A stretch of DNA of 64,000 nucleotides from Streptomyces sp. NBC_01754 (GCF_035918015.1 NZ_CP109132.1:7068001-7132000), one strand, 5' to 3'; shown: positions 1 to 8,285, counted from the first letter of the stretch. Notes: generated by a model from the letters alone, not told the origin. Numbers and translations: made by a program.

Positions 1-487
1 GGGCCAGAGCGACCCGTTGCCGCTGCCCGCCGGAGAACTGGTGCGGGAAGCGGCGAAGGATCGCGTTGTCGCCGGGCAGCCCGGCGGTGCGCAGGGCCCC
101 GGCCGCGTACCCCGCCGCGACCGGCCGGCGGCCGGCCTCGGGCCGGTGCAGCCGGGCGAGTTCGGTCAGCACCGACCCGATCCGCCGGGCCGGATTGAGG
201 GCGTGGGCCGGGTGCTGCGGCATGTAGGCGATCAGCCGGCCGCGCACGGTCGGAGCGAGGGGGGTCGGCCCCTCGGCCGCGACCACCGCGGTGCCCGCGA
301 CCTCCACCGTGCCGGTGAGCCGAACCCCGGGGGCCGACTCGCCCAGCAGAGCGAGGGCCGCGGTGGTCTTGCCGCTGCCGGAGGGCCCCACGAGTGCGGT
401 CACCTCGCCGGGAGCGACGGCCAGGTCGACACCCTCCAGCAGAGTGGCCGTTTCCACCCGCGCCGTCAGTCCGCGGACCCTGATCAC
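1..487 (-). CDS. ABC transporter ATP-binding protein (peptide/nickel family), 3' end beyond window
   Basis: This is the ATPase of the importer encoded by the three genes upstream on the same strand. It would power uptake from the cytoplasmic face of the membrane. About 162 residues are visible. Walker A (GPSGSGKTT) is near residues 34-42 and the ABC signature FSGGQRQR lies just before the window edge; Walker B is outside. The Q-loop region reads YMPQHP. The GTG start overlaps the stop of the preceding permease (GTGA), which indicates translational coupling. The family is DppD/OppD/NikD. A second ATPase (DppF/NikE type) would be expected next but cannot be seen. The family call is firm. The nickel assignment rests only on the Nur-like box in front of the operon. 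Confidence 0.88.
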   Translation of the reverse strand, partial: MIRVRGLTARVETATLLEGVDLAVAPGEVTALVGPSGSGKTTAALALLGESAPGVRLTGTVEVAGTAVVAAEGPTPLAPTVRGRLIAYMPQHPAHALNPARRIGSVLTELARLHRPEAGRRPVAAGYAAGALRTAGLPGDNAILRRFPHQFSGGQRQRVALA

Positions 488-1332
488 CGGTTCCACGCAG
501 TCACCTTCCCCCGGGTGCTCTCGCCGCGTCCGTCGCCGCGCGGCAGCAACCCGTCGGCCAGCAGGTTGACGCCGACGGTGAACATCACCAGCATCAGTGC
601 CGGCGCGCAGACGGCCCACGGCTGCACGAACAGCGCGTCCCTGCTCGCGGCGATGACCACGCCCCAGTCCGGGGAGGTCGGATCCAGTCCGAGTCCGAGG
701 AAGTTGGCCGCGGCCACCGTGAAGACCGCGGTGCCCACCCGCGTACCGGCGTCGGCGGCGGCCACCGGGAGGACCGCGCGTCCCACGTGCCCGAACAGGA
801 TCCGCGCGGATGACTCGCCTTGCAGCCGCATCGCCTCCGCGACGGGGCCGCCGGCCGCGTCCATCGCCGCCGCCCGCAACAGGCGTGCCACAGCCGGTAC
901 GTTGAGCGCCGCGATCGCGAGGGCCACGGCGACCGGATGCCCGCGCCAGCCGATCCCGATGACGCTGATCACCAGCAACGACGGGAGTGGGAGCAGCAGT
1001 TCGACGGGCCGCATGAGCAGATCGTCGAGCCACCTGCTGCGGGAAGCCGCGGCCGTCAGTCCGAGCAGGGCGCCGACGGCGACGGCCAGGGCCACGGCGG
1101 CGCACGCCACGCCCAGCGCGCTGGCACCGCCCCGCAGAAGCAGCGCCACGACGTCGCGTCCCAGAGCGTCCGTGCCCAGCGGGTGCCCGTCGCCCAGGGC
1201 GTAGGGCATGCCGTCCGACGGGATCTCGGCGTCCGTGACGAACGGGCCGATCAGGGCCGCCGCACCGGGCGGGACCAGGAGCAGTGCGCCGGCCGCCGCC
1301 CGCCGGGGACGTCCGGATGGCCGGCCGCTCAT
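484..1332 (-). CDS. ABC transporter permease, DppC/NikC type
   Basis: Second membrane subunit of the importer, 282 residues. A first hydrophobic segment (about residues 13-30) is followed by a periplasmic stretch with the typical HPLGTDALGRD motif near residue 50, then about five more hydrophobic helices. The ATPase-contacting (EAA) region sits near AEAMRLQGESSARI around residue 185. The ATG start overlaps the stop of the upstream permease by 4 bp, and its own stop overlaps the ATPase start, so the three genes form one translationally coupled unit. Subtype (peptide, nickel or other small solute) cannot be read from the permease alone. Confidence 0.88.
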   Translation of the reverse strand: MSGRPSGRPRRAAAGALLLVPPGAAALIGPFVTDAEIPSDGMPYALGDGHPLGTDALGRDVVALLLRGGASALGVACAAVALAVAVGALLGLTAAASRSRWLDDLLMRPVELLLPLPSLLVISVIGIGWRGHPVAVALAIAALNVPAVARLLRAAAMDAAGGPVAEAMRLQGESSARILFGHVGRAVLPVAAADAGTRVGTAVFTVAAANFLGLGLDPTSPDWGVVIAASRDALFVQPWAVCAPALMLVMFTVGVNLLADGLLPRGDGRGESTRGKVTAWNR

Positions 1333-2273
1333 CGCAGCACCTCCGTACGGGGGGCCAACCGCCGGCCGGCCAGGTCGGCGGCGAGGTTCAGCAGGCAGGC
1401 CACGGCGGCCAGGGTGAGGGTGAGGGCCTGCACGGTGGGTACGTCGCGGTTCTGTACGGCGTCGACCAGTGCCGTCGCCGTACCGGGAATGGCGAACACG
1501 GCTTCGACCACGAGCACCCCGCCCAGCAACTGGTCACCGGTGCGGGCCAGTTCCTGCACGCCCGGGACCGCGGCGTTGGGCAGCAGATGCCGCAGCACCA
1601 GCCGGACGGGCGGCACACCCAGACGGCGGGCCTGCACCGTGTAGCCCGCGTCCAGCGACGTGATGGTGCCGGCTCTGATCTGCCGGGACAGCACGCACAC
1701 CGTCCGGGCCAGCAGGACCACGACCGGCAGCACGAACAGCTCAGGACGCCGCCACCACATGTCGTCGGCCCCCACCCAGGTGGAGGGCAGCCAGCCCAGG
1801 CGAAGAGAGAACAACGCCACCAGCAGCAGGGCCAGGACGAAGTCCGGCACGGAGGTCAGAGTCAGCGTCACGGCGGAGACCGCGCGGTCGGTGCGGCTGC
1901 CGGCCCGCAGGCCGGTCACCAGGCCGATGCCGACGGCCAGCGGGACCAGCAACAGCAGCGTGACGGCGGCGAGCGTGGCCGTGGCGGCGACGGAGCGCGC
2001 CAGTACCTCGCTCACGGGCCCCCCGCCGACCAGTGAGGTGCCGAGGTCCCCGGTGAGCAGACCCTGTGCCCAGTCCACGAAGCGCTCGGTCAACGGCCGG
2101 TCGAGGCCCATCTGTTCACGCAACTGGGCCACCTGGTCCAGCCCGGCCTGCTCGTTGAAGTCCACGGTGGCCGCGTCACCCGGCAGCAGGTCGGTCAGCA
2201 GGAAGACCACGACGCTGAGGACGGCGAGCTGGACGACGGTCCAGCCGCTCCGGCGCAGGGCGTACCGCAGCAC
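1329..2273 (-). CDS. ABC transporter permease, DppB/NikB type
   Basis: First membrane subunit, 314 residues. The N-terminus (MLRYALRRSG) leads into a first helix, with the usual LPGDAATV motif after it. The region GLDRPLTERFVDWAQGLL followed by GDLGTSL is the characteristic DppB-type periplasmic loop. Further helices fill the C-terminal half, with the coupling region LDAGYTVQARRLG near residue 215. It starts with GTG one base after the stop of the solute-binding protein gene, and overlaps the next permease by 4 bp. The length is normal for the family (300-340). Confidence 0.88.
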   Translation of the reverse strand: MLRYALRRSGWTVVQLAVLSVVVFLLTDLLPGDAATVDFNEQAGLDQVAQLREQMGLDRPLTERFVDWAQGLLTGDLGTSLVGGGPVSEVLARSVAATATLAAVTLLLLVPLAVGIGLVTGLRAGSRTDRAVSAVTLTLTSVPDFVLALLLVALFSLRLGWLPSTWVGADDMWWRRPELFVLPVVVLLARTVCVLSRQIRAGTITSLDAGYTVQARRLGVPPVRLVLRHLLPNAAVPGVQELARTGDQLLGGVLVVEAVFAIPGTATALVDAVQNRDVPTVQALTLTLAAVACLLNLAADLAGRRLAPRTEVLR

Positions 2274-2274
2274 C

Positions 2275-3810
2275 TCAGTCCAGCCACACCGTGTCGAACC
2301 TGGCCCAGTCCACGGTGTTCGGCTGGGCCTCCTTCACCCCGTGCAGGGTGCGGGACACGGCGTTCAGCCACTGGGGGTGGGCCCAGAGCACCAGACCGCC
2401 GCGGTCCCGGACGGTCTGCTGCACCGCGCGGTAGCGCTCCTCGCGCCGTTCGTCGTCGGTGACGGCCTGGGCCGCGCCGAAGGAGTCGTCGAAGTCGCGG
2501 CGCTGCCAGGCGGTGGCGTTCTGCGGCGAGTCGGTCAGCAGCCGCTCGCTGATGTACGTGGGGATCGGCATGGCCCCGCAGCGGTGGTTGGTCACGGACC
2601 CGGAGGTCAGCACGTCGGTGAAGTACGACTCCGGCGGCCCGTTGGTGATCTTCACCCGCAGTCCCGCCTCGTCGGCCTGTTCGGCGAAGAGGTGGGCGGC
2701 CTGGGCGAAGCTGTCCGAGGCCGTGGAGGTGTAGAAGGACACCGTTTTGTGGATCAGGCCCGACCGCCGCAGCAGACGCCTCGCCTCCGCCACATCCCGC
2801 TCACGCTGTTCCAGGTCTTGCGGGTAGTACGTGTAGCCCTTGCCGTAGAGGTCGTTGCCGATCTCGGCGCGGCCGGCGCAGACCACGTCCACCAGCCGCT
2901 TCCGGTCGAGCAGCAGCTTGACGGCCATCGCCGCGTCCGGGTCGTCGAAGGGAGGCCGGTCCGTCTTGAGGGCGAAGCCCTGGACGCCGCTGCGCGCGGT
3001 GGCCACCACCCGTACCCGGCCGTCGTGCTCGACCGTACGGGCGAAGGTGGGTGTCATCTCGTGCGCGTAGTGCACCTCGCCGCTGCGTACGGCGGCGGCC
3101 CGCGCCTCGCCCTCCGCGGACAGGATGCGCAGCTCGTCCACATGCGGGGCGCCGTTCCAGTGGTCGTCGAAGCGGCGGGCGGTGAAGGAGCGTCCCGCGG
3201 TGAAGGAGACGAACCTGAACGGCCCGGTCCCCACGGGGTGTCCCGGATCGTCCCAGCCGTCTCGGACGATCGCCGTGCCGGTCATCGCCAGCAGAGCGGG
3301 GAGCTCGGCGTTGGGCCGGGTGAGTCGTATCTCCACACTCCGCCTGCCCACCGCACGCGAGTTGGCGAGGTCCACGTGCGAGAGCGACTTCCTCGCCAGG
3401 TGGTCGGCGGCCTTCGGGTCGAGGATCCGGGCGAGGCTGTGGAGGACGTCGTCGGCGTCGAGGACGTGCCCGTCGTGGAAGCGGGCCGCCCGCAGCTCGA
3501 ACCGCCAGACGCGTGCCGACGCGTCACTGGACCAGGTGCGGGCCAGCCTCGGGACGGGGCGCAGGGAGGTGTCCAGGTCGACCAGTTTGTCGAAGACGGC
3601 CTTGTGCCGGGCGATGTCGACGAACTGCCGCTGGGCGTGCGGATCCATCGTCTCCTTGATGCCCGCGCCGGGGAACGCGGCACGCAGACTCCCGCCCTTC
3701 GTGGGCGAGGACGAGGCCGAGGTGGTGGCCGAACAGCCGGTGACCAGGCCGGTGCCCGCGGCGGCTGCCGCGAGGAGGACGTTTCGGCGGGTGGGGAGGA
3801 CGACCGGCAC
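2275..3810 (-). CDS. ABC transporter solute-binding lipoprotein (SBP_bac_5 family; probable nickel or peptide binding)
   Basis: Extracytoplasmic receptor of the importer, 511 residues from a GTG start. This start is chosen because AGGAAGG lies 9 bases upstream and the protein then begins with an export signal: an Arg-Arg pair (PTRRNVL), a hydrophobic stretch, and a lipobox ending LVTGC, so it should be a lipoprotein and may use the Tat route. The open frame continues about 79 codons further upstream, but that part has no signal and no homology I recognise. The mature part has the family 5 pattern (KETMDPH, FHDGHVLDADDV, PVGTGPFRF). It opens the four-gene operon. The promoter is covered by a Nur-like box, which argues for nickel as substrate. 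Peptide binding is the alternative. Confidence 0.87.
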   Translation of the reverse strand: MPVVLPTRRNVLLAAAAAGTGLVTGCSATTSASSSPTKGGSLRAAFPGAGIKETMDPHAQRQFVDIARHKAVFDKLVDLDTSLRPVPRLARTWSSDASARVWRFELRAARFHDGHVLDADDVLHSLARILDPKAADHLARKSLSHVDLANSRAVGRRSVEIRLTRPNAELPALLAMTGTAIVRDGWDDPGHPVGTGPFRFVSFTAGRSFTARRFDDHWNGAPHVDELRILSAEGEARAAAVRSGEVHYAHEMTPTFARTVEHDGRVRVVATARSGVQGFALKTDRPPFDDPDAAMAVKLLLDRKRLVDVVCAGRAEIGNDLYGKGYTYYPQDLEQRERDVAEARRLLRRSGLIHKTVSFYTSTASDSFAQAAHLFAEQADEAGLRVKITNGPPESYFTDVLTSGSVTNHRCGAMPIPTYISERLLTDSPQNATAWQRRDFDDSFGAAQAVTDDERREERYRAVQQTVRDRGGLVLWAHPQWLNAVSRTLHGVKEAQPNTVDWARFDTVWLD

Positions 3811-3848
3811 CGGCGCGCACCTTCCTGATGAGTTGTCTCTACATGCGC

Positions 3849-3878
3849 ATCCAATGTGTTGTTGCAACAAACATGCAA
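3849..3878 (-). promoter_or_regulatory. Promoter with Nur-type (nickel uptake regulator) box for the ABC operon
   Basis: On the minus strand TTGCAT (3873-3878) and TTGGAT (3849-3854) are 18 bp apart and form a plausible -35/-10 pair. On the plus strand 3862-3878 reads TTGCAA-N5-ATGCAA, which matches the Streptomyces Nur box tTGCaa-N5-ttGCAA known from the nik and sodF genes. The box spans the -35 and spacer, a position suited to repression. A 12-bp palindrome TTGTTGCAACAA overlaps it. Binding is inferred, not shown. Confidence 0.6.
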
Positions 3879-3994
3879 GAGTGCCTCGTGTGGCGTGGCC
3901 CACAGGCCGCTGTGGACGGCGGGGCCCGGGCCGGCTGTTGCTCCGCTCGCGCCGCCTCCCACGAGCCGTCGGCCCCGGCCCGGGTGGCGGAGCG

Positions 3995-4891
3995 TCAGCG
4001 GGCCGTGCCGAGCACCCTCCGGACCAGTTCGAGGGCGTGGTCGACATCGTGCGCGATGTTCATCAGCTCCACGAAGCAGTGATCGACGTCGGTCTCCCGT
4101 CCGGCGTCCGTGATCGTCGCCACGACCTCCTCCAGGGTCGCCTCCGGGGTCGGGTACACCCGCAGGATCAGACCGAGCACGGACGGGTCCCGGCCCGCCT
4201 CGGCGGCCAGCCGCCGCACCTGCGCCATGGGGGTGTTGACGGAGCCGGGGGCGAAGGCGCCGGAGCCCGGCTGGGCGACGGGGAGCCAGCCGTCGGCCCT
4301 GCGGGCGACGCGGCGCATCGCGGCCGGGGCGAAGCCCGCCAGATAGACAGGGGGATGCGGCCGCCGGGCGGGCTTGAGGCCTACATGGGCGGCCGGGATC
4401 CGGGTGTACGTGCCCTCGAACTCCACCGGATCGGTGGTCCACCACGCCTCCAGGGCGTCCAGGGCCTCGTCCAGCCGGGCGCCGCGCTCCTTCATCGGCA
4501 CGCCCGCCGCCAGGTACTCCTCGGGGGACCAGCCCGTGCCGAAGCCGGCCAGCAGACGTCCTTCGCTGATGAGGTCGAGTGTGGTCAGCGAGCGGGCGAG
4601 CAGGGCCGGTGCGTAGCAGGGGGCTTGCAGGACGTTGGCTCCGATCTCGGCCCGCTCCGTGGCGGCGGCGGCCACGGCCATGACGGCGAACGGGTCGAGG
4701 ACGGTCCGGAAGACCTCCGGGATCCCGTCACCACCGCCGTACCCCACGCTGGGCTCGACCGGGGCCAGGATCCGGTCACCGACCCAGAGGCTGTCCGCGC
4801 CCAGCTCCTCGGCCTCCTTCGCGAAGCGACCGATCTCGTGGGCCTGGTGGGCCAGGGGGCCCATCTGGGGAAGGGTGAATCCGATACGCAT
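3995..4891 (-). CDS. LLM-class F420-dependent oxidoreductase
   Basis: Luciferase-like monooxygenase family protein, 298 residues, likely cytoplasmic and using coenzyme F420 as hydride carrier. The N-terminus (MRIGFTLPQMGPLAHQ), the segment ELGADSLWVGDR near residue 35, and the strand GRLLAGFGTGWSPEEY near 130 are typical of the TIM-barrel LLM fold. The C-terminal part includes PPVYLAGFAPAAMRRVARRADGW with the usual glycine-rich cofactor region. GGAGAGAG lies before the ATG. The gene stands alone and shares its upstream region with decayed sequence. The substrate is unknown. Confidence 0.85.
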   Translation of the reverse strand: MRIGFTLPQMGPLAHQAHEIGRFAKEAEELGADSLWVGDRILAPVEPSVGYGGGDGIPEVFRTVLDPFAVMAVAAAATERAEIGANVLQAPCYAPALLARSLTTLDLISEGRLLAGFGTGWSPEEYLAAGVPMKERGARLDEALDALEAWWTTDPVEFEGTYTRIPAAHVGLKPARRPHPPVYLAGFAPAAMRRVARRADGWLPVAQPGSGAFAPGSVNTPMAQVRRLAAEAGRDPSVLGLILRVYPTPEATLEEVVATITDAGRETDVDHCFVELMNIAHDVDHALELVRRVLGTAR

Positions 4892-5248
4892 GCCGCTCTC
4901 TCCTCGGAATGGGCGGGAGGTGATCCGTCATGCCGTCGGCCGGCGAGGGTGCCGGGCCGGCAGCCGGTACCAGGGTGCCCGGTTCACCGGAGGACGGCTG
5001 GCTTCTCCACGCCACTGCCGAGGGATTCCCCCTGCGGGCGACACCGGCCGTCGAGAACCTGCACATCGGCCAGGACGGCTCGGCCAACCCGTTCGCCCGG
5101 GGCGAGGCGGGCGCTCAGGCGTGCCGTGAGGTGGGTGATGTCGAGCAGGTGTGTGCGGCGGATGAAGGGTGAACCCCCGTACACACGGCGAGTGTCAGCC
5201 TTCCTGCGGTCATGATCGAGCGCATACGGGGAGGCCCGGTGGGCTTAA

Positions 5249-5759
5249 GACGGCTACCAGAGCAAGGCGGGTACGACCGGCCGGGCCCAGCAACTCGACG
5301 AGGCCGGTACGGACATGGACCACGTCAGCTCGGCCGTCAAGTCCCGCACGACAACTGGTGGAGCAGAAAAGGACACTTGGCGGCAGGGACGGTTTCTTCG
5401 ACGACCTGTACGAGAGCGACGCGGAGGAACGGGACCGCGAGAACGCCGACCACTTCGGCTCCTAAGCGGTCGACCTGACGCACGGGGCCGTGGCCGACGC
5501 GCAGGAGGCCGCCCGCGTCGCCGCCCGGGACCTGGACAAGTGGGCCGCCGAAGCACGGGCCGGGAAGACGCAGACCATGGGGCCCGAGGGACAGGAACGA
5601 ATGAACGACTCCGCCGGCAGTGCCACCGGCACCGACTACCGGCGCCAGGACCAGGACACCGCCGCGGACCGCAGGTCGGTCCTCACCGAGGTCGAGAAGT
5701 GGGTGGCGCAGGGGCGGCCGGTGCCGGTCGGCGTCAGGTGCTGCCTTGGCATGTGGTGA
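5249..5759 (+). pseudogene. Decayed small protein gene(s), unknown family
   Basis: From 5249 one frame reads KAGTTGRAQQLDEAGTDMDH and has no start codon, because an in-frame TAA lies directly before it. Another frame carries FFDDLYESDAEERDRENADHF up to a TAA at 5463-5465. The same frame then continues as AVADAQEAARVAARDLDKW and an acidic, Gln-rich tail to 5759. The protein-like composition broken by frame changes and a stop suggests a degraded gene or two. I do not recognise the family, and a short intact gene starting at 5490 is possible. Confidence 0.25.
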
Positions 5760-5935
5760 ACGTGCAGTGCATCAGCGTGAACCGGGTGGTCCCCTTGCCC
5801 TTGGCCTCGGAGGTGAAGGTGACCGAGTCCGACATGTGGTCCTGGCCGAGGCTGACGAGCGCCGAGCTGTCACCCTCCTGGGCGATGATGGTCATCCCGT
5901 GGGCGCCGTCCTTGCCCGACCGGTACCGAACTCGT
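5734..5935 (-). pseudogene. C-terminal fragment of an unknown, probably secreted, protein
   Basis: The minus strand reads VRYRSGKDGAHGMTIIAQEG and continues with SLGQDHMSDSVTFTSEAKGK to a natural end TFTTCQGST and stop at 5734-5736. It looks like a genuine C-terminal domain (beta-rich, two cysteines) but has no start. Upstream sequence in this frame stops looking like protein near 5935, where a plus-strand fragment begins. It is best read as a truncated remnant. Confidence 0.35.
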
Positions 5936-6138
5936 GGGCGGGATCGCCGCCGACGACACCGCGGCCACCTGGCTGCGCGCCGTCGCGACCGTCATCGAAC
6001 TGGAGCAGCTGACCCGGGCGAGGGGCCGGAGCGCATGATCTGAGGACCGGTCCGGGTACGGCGGCGGGCGTGGGACCCTCGAGCCCGGACGAACACGGGG
6101 GCTGAACGCCCCGCGAACAGACGGCGAAAGGCACCTTT

Positions 6139-7017
6139 GTGAGTAGCGGTGCGGTGTGTCCCACGGTCGGCGTGGTCGTGCTGACCATGAACGACCGGCC
6201 CGACGAGTTCCCGCGGGCCATGGCCTCGCTCCTCGCGCAGAAGGACGTCGGCCTCGATGTCGTCGTGGTGGGCAACGGCTGCCGGCCCGAGCGGGTCCCC
6301 GACGGTGTCCGGACCGTCGAACTGCCTGAGAACGTCGGCATCCCCGAAGGCCGCAACGTCGGGGCCTCGGAGGCCGAAGGGGATTACCTGTTCTTCTTCG
6401 ACAACGACGCCCACCTGCCCGACACCGGCACGCTCGCCCGCCTTGTGGACGAGCTCCGCCACGACCCGCGCCTCGCCTACGTTCAGCCCCGGATCAGCGA
6501 CCCCGTGACCGGGATGACTCTGCGCCGCTGGGTACCGCGTCTCCGCGCCTCCGATCCCACCCGCCCCGGCACCGTGACGGTCATGGCCGAAGGCGTCGTC
6601 ATGATCCGCCGCGACGCCTACGACCGGGCCGGAGGATGGCCCGGCCACTTCTACCTCTTCCATGAGGGCGTCGAGCTGGCGTGGCGCCTGTGGGACCTCG
6701 GGTGCACCGGCCGGTACGTCCCCGACATCGTCGTCCACCACCCCGCCACCGACCCCGCGCGGCACGACACCTTCTACCGGCTCAACGCCCGCAACCGCGT
6801 CTGGGTCGCCCGCCGCAACCTTCCCCTCCCGCTCATCCCGCTCAACCTCGCCACTTGGTGCCTGATCACTCTGTGGCGCATCCGGGACCGCCAGGCGATC
6901 CGCGTGACGCTCGCAGGGTTCCGAGAGGGGCTGGCCGGCGGACACGGCCTGAGAAGGCCCATGTCGTGGCGGACGGTCCTCCGTCTCACGAAGGCGGGAA
7001 GACCCCCCGTCTTCTGA
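6139..7017 (+). CDS. Glycosyltransferase family 2 protein
   Basis: GT-A type inverting glycosyltransferase, 292 residues. It has the N-terminal nucleotide-sugar fold (VGVVVLTMNDRPDEFPRAM, VVVGNGCRP, ENVGIPEGRNVG) and a DND metal-binding motif (FFFDNDAHLP) near residue 93. The acceptor-side region has GGWPGHFYLFHEGVELAWR around residue 170, like rhamnosyl-type GT2 enzymes. The end is basic, with one possible membrane-associating segment near LPLIPLNLATWCLITLWRI. The GTG start has GAAAGG about 8 bases upstream. No sugar-biosynthesis partner lies nearby, so donor and acceptor are unknown. The surrounding fragments and repeats suggest an accessory locus. Confidence 0.85.
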   Translation: MSSGAVCPTVGVVVLTMNDRPDEFPRAMASLLAQKDVGLDVVVVGNGCRPERVPDGVRTVELPENVGIPEGRNVGASEAEGDYLFFFDNDAHLPDTGTLARLVDELRHDPRLAYVQPRISDPVTGMTLRRWVPRLRASDPTRPGTVTVMAEGVVMIRRDAYDRAGGWPGHFYLFHEGVELAWRLWDLGCTGRYVPDIVVHHPATDPARHDTFYRLNARNRVWVARRNLPLPLIPLNLATWCLITLWRIRDRQAIRVTLAGFREGLAGGHGLRRPMSWRTVLRLTKAGRPPVF

Positions 7018-7019
7018 CG

Positions 7020-7062
7020 TAGGGGAACCGCCCTTGACCCGCGAAATCGCTGGCGGGGAGCC
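7020..7062 (+). repeat. 43-bp direct repeat, copy A
   Basis: Matches 7802-7844 at 36 of 43 positions. Shared blocks are TAGG, AACCGCCCTTGACC, AAA, CGC, GGC and GGGAGCC. It begins 3 bases after the glycosyltransferase stop and lies about 225 bp before the small membrane gene. The other copy directly precedes panD, so a promoter or binding-site role is likely. Confidence 0.7.
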
Positions 7063-7286
7063 GAAGGGTGTCCGAATCCGCCGTCACCAGTGCGCGCGAC
7101 GGTCTACGGCCGGACTTTCATCACGCCGGAACGTCCACGCGTGAGGTCCCTCTCACTGTCGCCGATCCGGACGGTCGGACCCGGCCGTGAGTATGAGATG
7201 TCATCATGCAACATGCGGGACGGTCTTCCCGCTGCGGCCGCGTCTCCGCGAGCCGGACGACGTCGAACGCAAACAAGGATCGTTCT

Positions 7287-7550
7287 GTGGCCACACCTGA
7301 ACAGGCAGACAGTCCCACGTCCCTCTACGGGGTCGCGTCATCGGTTCTCGGCGTGATCGCTCTGGTCACCGCGGTGCTCGCCGATTACGCCGGCATCGCG
7401 CTTCCCCTGCTGTCCGGCAGCCTCGCCGTCACCTTCGCGGTGCTCGGCCTGAGCAACCGCCTCGATCGTGCCCGGTGCGCTGTCGGTCTGGTCGCGGGCG
7501 GCCTCGGTGTGCTCCACCCCGTCTTCCTCGTCGCCTCGTTCGGTGGCTGA
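7287..7550 (+). CDS. Small membrane protein (DUF4190-like)
   Basis: An 87-residue protein from a GTG start with AAGGA 7 bases upstream. After a short polar N-terminus (VATPEQADSPTSLYG) come three hydrophobic segments (about residues 13-31, 34-50 and 66-84) separated by short loops with NRLDRAR between the second and third. This is the pattern of the small DUF4190-like actinobacterial membrane proteins, whose function is unknown. A hairpin follows 3 bases after the stop. The reading frame also extends upstream to an ATG at 7206, but that part has no ribosome site. Confidence 0.6.
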   Translation: MATPEQADSPTSLYGVASSVLGVIALVTAVLADYAGIALPLLSGSLAVTFAVLGLSNRLDRARCAVGLVAGGLGVLHPVFLVASFGG

Positions 7551-7553
7551 TCA

Positions 7554-7570
7554 CTCGGGTAGAACCCGAG
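7554..7570 (+). terminator. Hairpin after small membrane gene
   Basis: CTCGGGT-AGA-ACCCGAG, a perfect 7-bp stem starting 3 bases after the stop. There is no T-run, which is common for Streptomyces terminators. Confidence 0.6.
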
Positions 7571-7801
7571 CTCCGCGCCGCCCCGCACATCGGACTCCGC
7601 AGAGGCTCCAGTCACCAGTCGGGTGACGGACGTCCCCCGAAGGGAACCGCGTAGGCTCGGGCCGCCGCCACGGGGGGTCCGCGAGAGCGGGTGAAGTGCC
7701 CCTTCGGGCACTTGACGGGGCGTCAGGGGAGTCGGCGGGGGCCGGCCCCAGTCCTGAAGAACCGCGGGGGCAGCTGCCCGGACACGCTACTCGTTGTAAA
7801 A
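7571..7801. other. Gene-free stretch with a second strong hairpin
   Basis: No protein-like frame is seen. At 7694-7713 there is a perfect 8-bp stem (AAGTGCCC-CTTC-GGGCACTT), and a smaller hairpin CCGC-GAGA-GCGG lies just before it. They could end transcription before panD or be part of a leader. An AT-richer patch (TTGTAAAATAGGA, about 7795-7806) directly precedes repeat copy B. Confidence 0.5.
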
Positions 7802-7844
7802 TAGGACAACCGCCCTTGACCTGCAAAAACGCAGGCAGGGAGCC
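7802..7844 (+). repeat. 43-bp direct repeat, copy B (panD upstream element)
   Basis: Second copy of the element at 7020-7062. It ends 18 bp before the panD start codon. It contains a small hairpin CCTGC-N6-GCAGG (7820-7835) that is only partly preserved in copy A. TTGACC (7816-7821) resembles a -35, but the nearest -10-like TAGAGT (7845-7850) is 23 bp away, so it is not a standard sigma-70 promoter. Confidence 0.7.
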
Positions 7845-7862
7845 TAGAGTGGGAGTACCTCG

Positions 7863-8285
7863 ATGATGCGTACCATGTTCAAGTCCAAGATTCATCGTGC
7901 CACGGTGACCCAGGCCGATCTGCACTACGTCGGCTCCGTGACCATCGACGCGGACCTCATGGACGCCGCCGACCTGCTGCCGGGCGAGCTCGTTCATATC
8001 GTGGACATCGACAACGGTGCCAGGCTCGAGACGTACGTCATCGAGGGCGAGCGCGGCTCCGGCGTCATCGGCATCAACGGCGCGGCCGCGCACCTCGTGC
8101 ACCCCGGCGACCTCGTCATTCTGATCAGTTACGCCCAGGTCGACGACGCCGAGGCCCGCGCGCTCGTCCCGAGCGTCGTGCACGTCGACGCCGACAACCG
8201 CATCGTGGACCTGGGAGCGGACGCCTCGGCGCCCGTACCCGGCAGCCGCACCGAGCGGAGCCCGCACGCGGTCCCCGCGTCGTAG
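7863..8285 (+). CDS. panD: Aspartate 1-decarboxylase precursor
   Basis: Converts L-aspartate to beta-alanine for pantothenate and coenzyme A. It is a pyruvoyl enzyme made as a proenzyme that cleaves itself between Gly24 and Ser25; here YVGSV places the Ser exactly at 25 when the first ATG is used. The N-terminus [20 protein letters not shown] is the family signature, and [16 protein letters not shown] and [14 protein letters not shown] follow as expected. The length is 140 residues; the tail after about 125 is low-complexity and variable. GGGAG lies 7 bases before the start. A GNAT gene follows 34 bases downstream. The neighbouring panB or panC genes are not in the window. Confidence 0.95.
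   Translation: MMRTMFKSKIHRATVTQADLHYVGSVTIDADLMDAADLLPGELVHIVDIDNGARLETYVIEGERGSGVIGINGAAAHLVHPGDLVILISYAQVDDAEARALVPSVVHVDADNRIVDLGADASAPVPGSRTERSPHAVPAS

Larger units (their letters stand above)
4892..6138. other. Degenerate intergenic region with gene fragments
   Basis: About 1.2 kb with no convincing intact gene. Short open stretches occur on both strands (for example 4984-5184 minus, 66 codons, and 4930-5172 plus, 80 codons) but none has both a good ribosome site and recognisable homology. Two better-looking fragments are listed separately (5249-5759 plus and 5734-5935 minus). A third, ending at 6038 on the plus strand, reads AADDTAATWLRAVATVIELEQL and is also headless. The mix of abrupt frame ends suggests decay or recombination debris. 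Confidence 0.45.

Noticed and set aside
1660..3828. A 722-codon open frame on the plus strand over the ABC transporter genes
   Set aside because: Antisense to the permease and solute-binding genes, with no recognisable domain. A GC-rich shadow.
4984..5184. A 66-codon minus-strand frame starting MYGGSPFIRRTHLLDITHLT
   Set aside because: It looks somewhat protein-like, but there is no ribosome site and no family I recognise, so it was left within the degenerate region.
7816..7850. TTGACC and TAGAGT as an ordinary panD promoter
   Set aside because: The spacer would be 23 bp, outside the usual 16-19, so the repeat element was not called a standard promoter.
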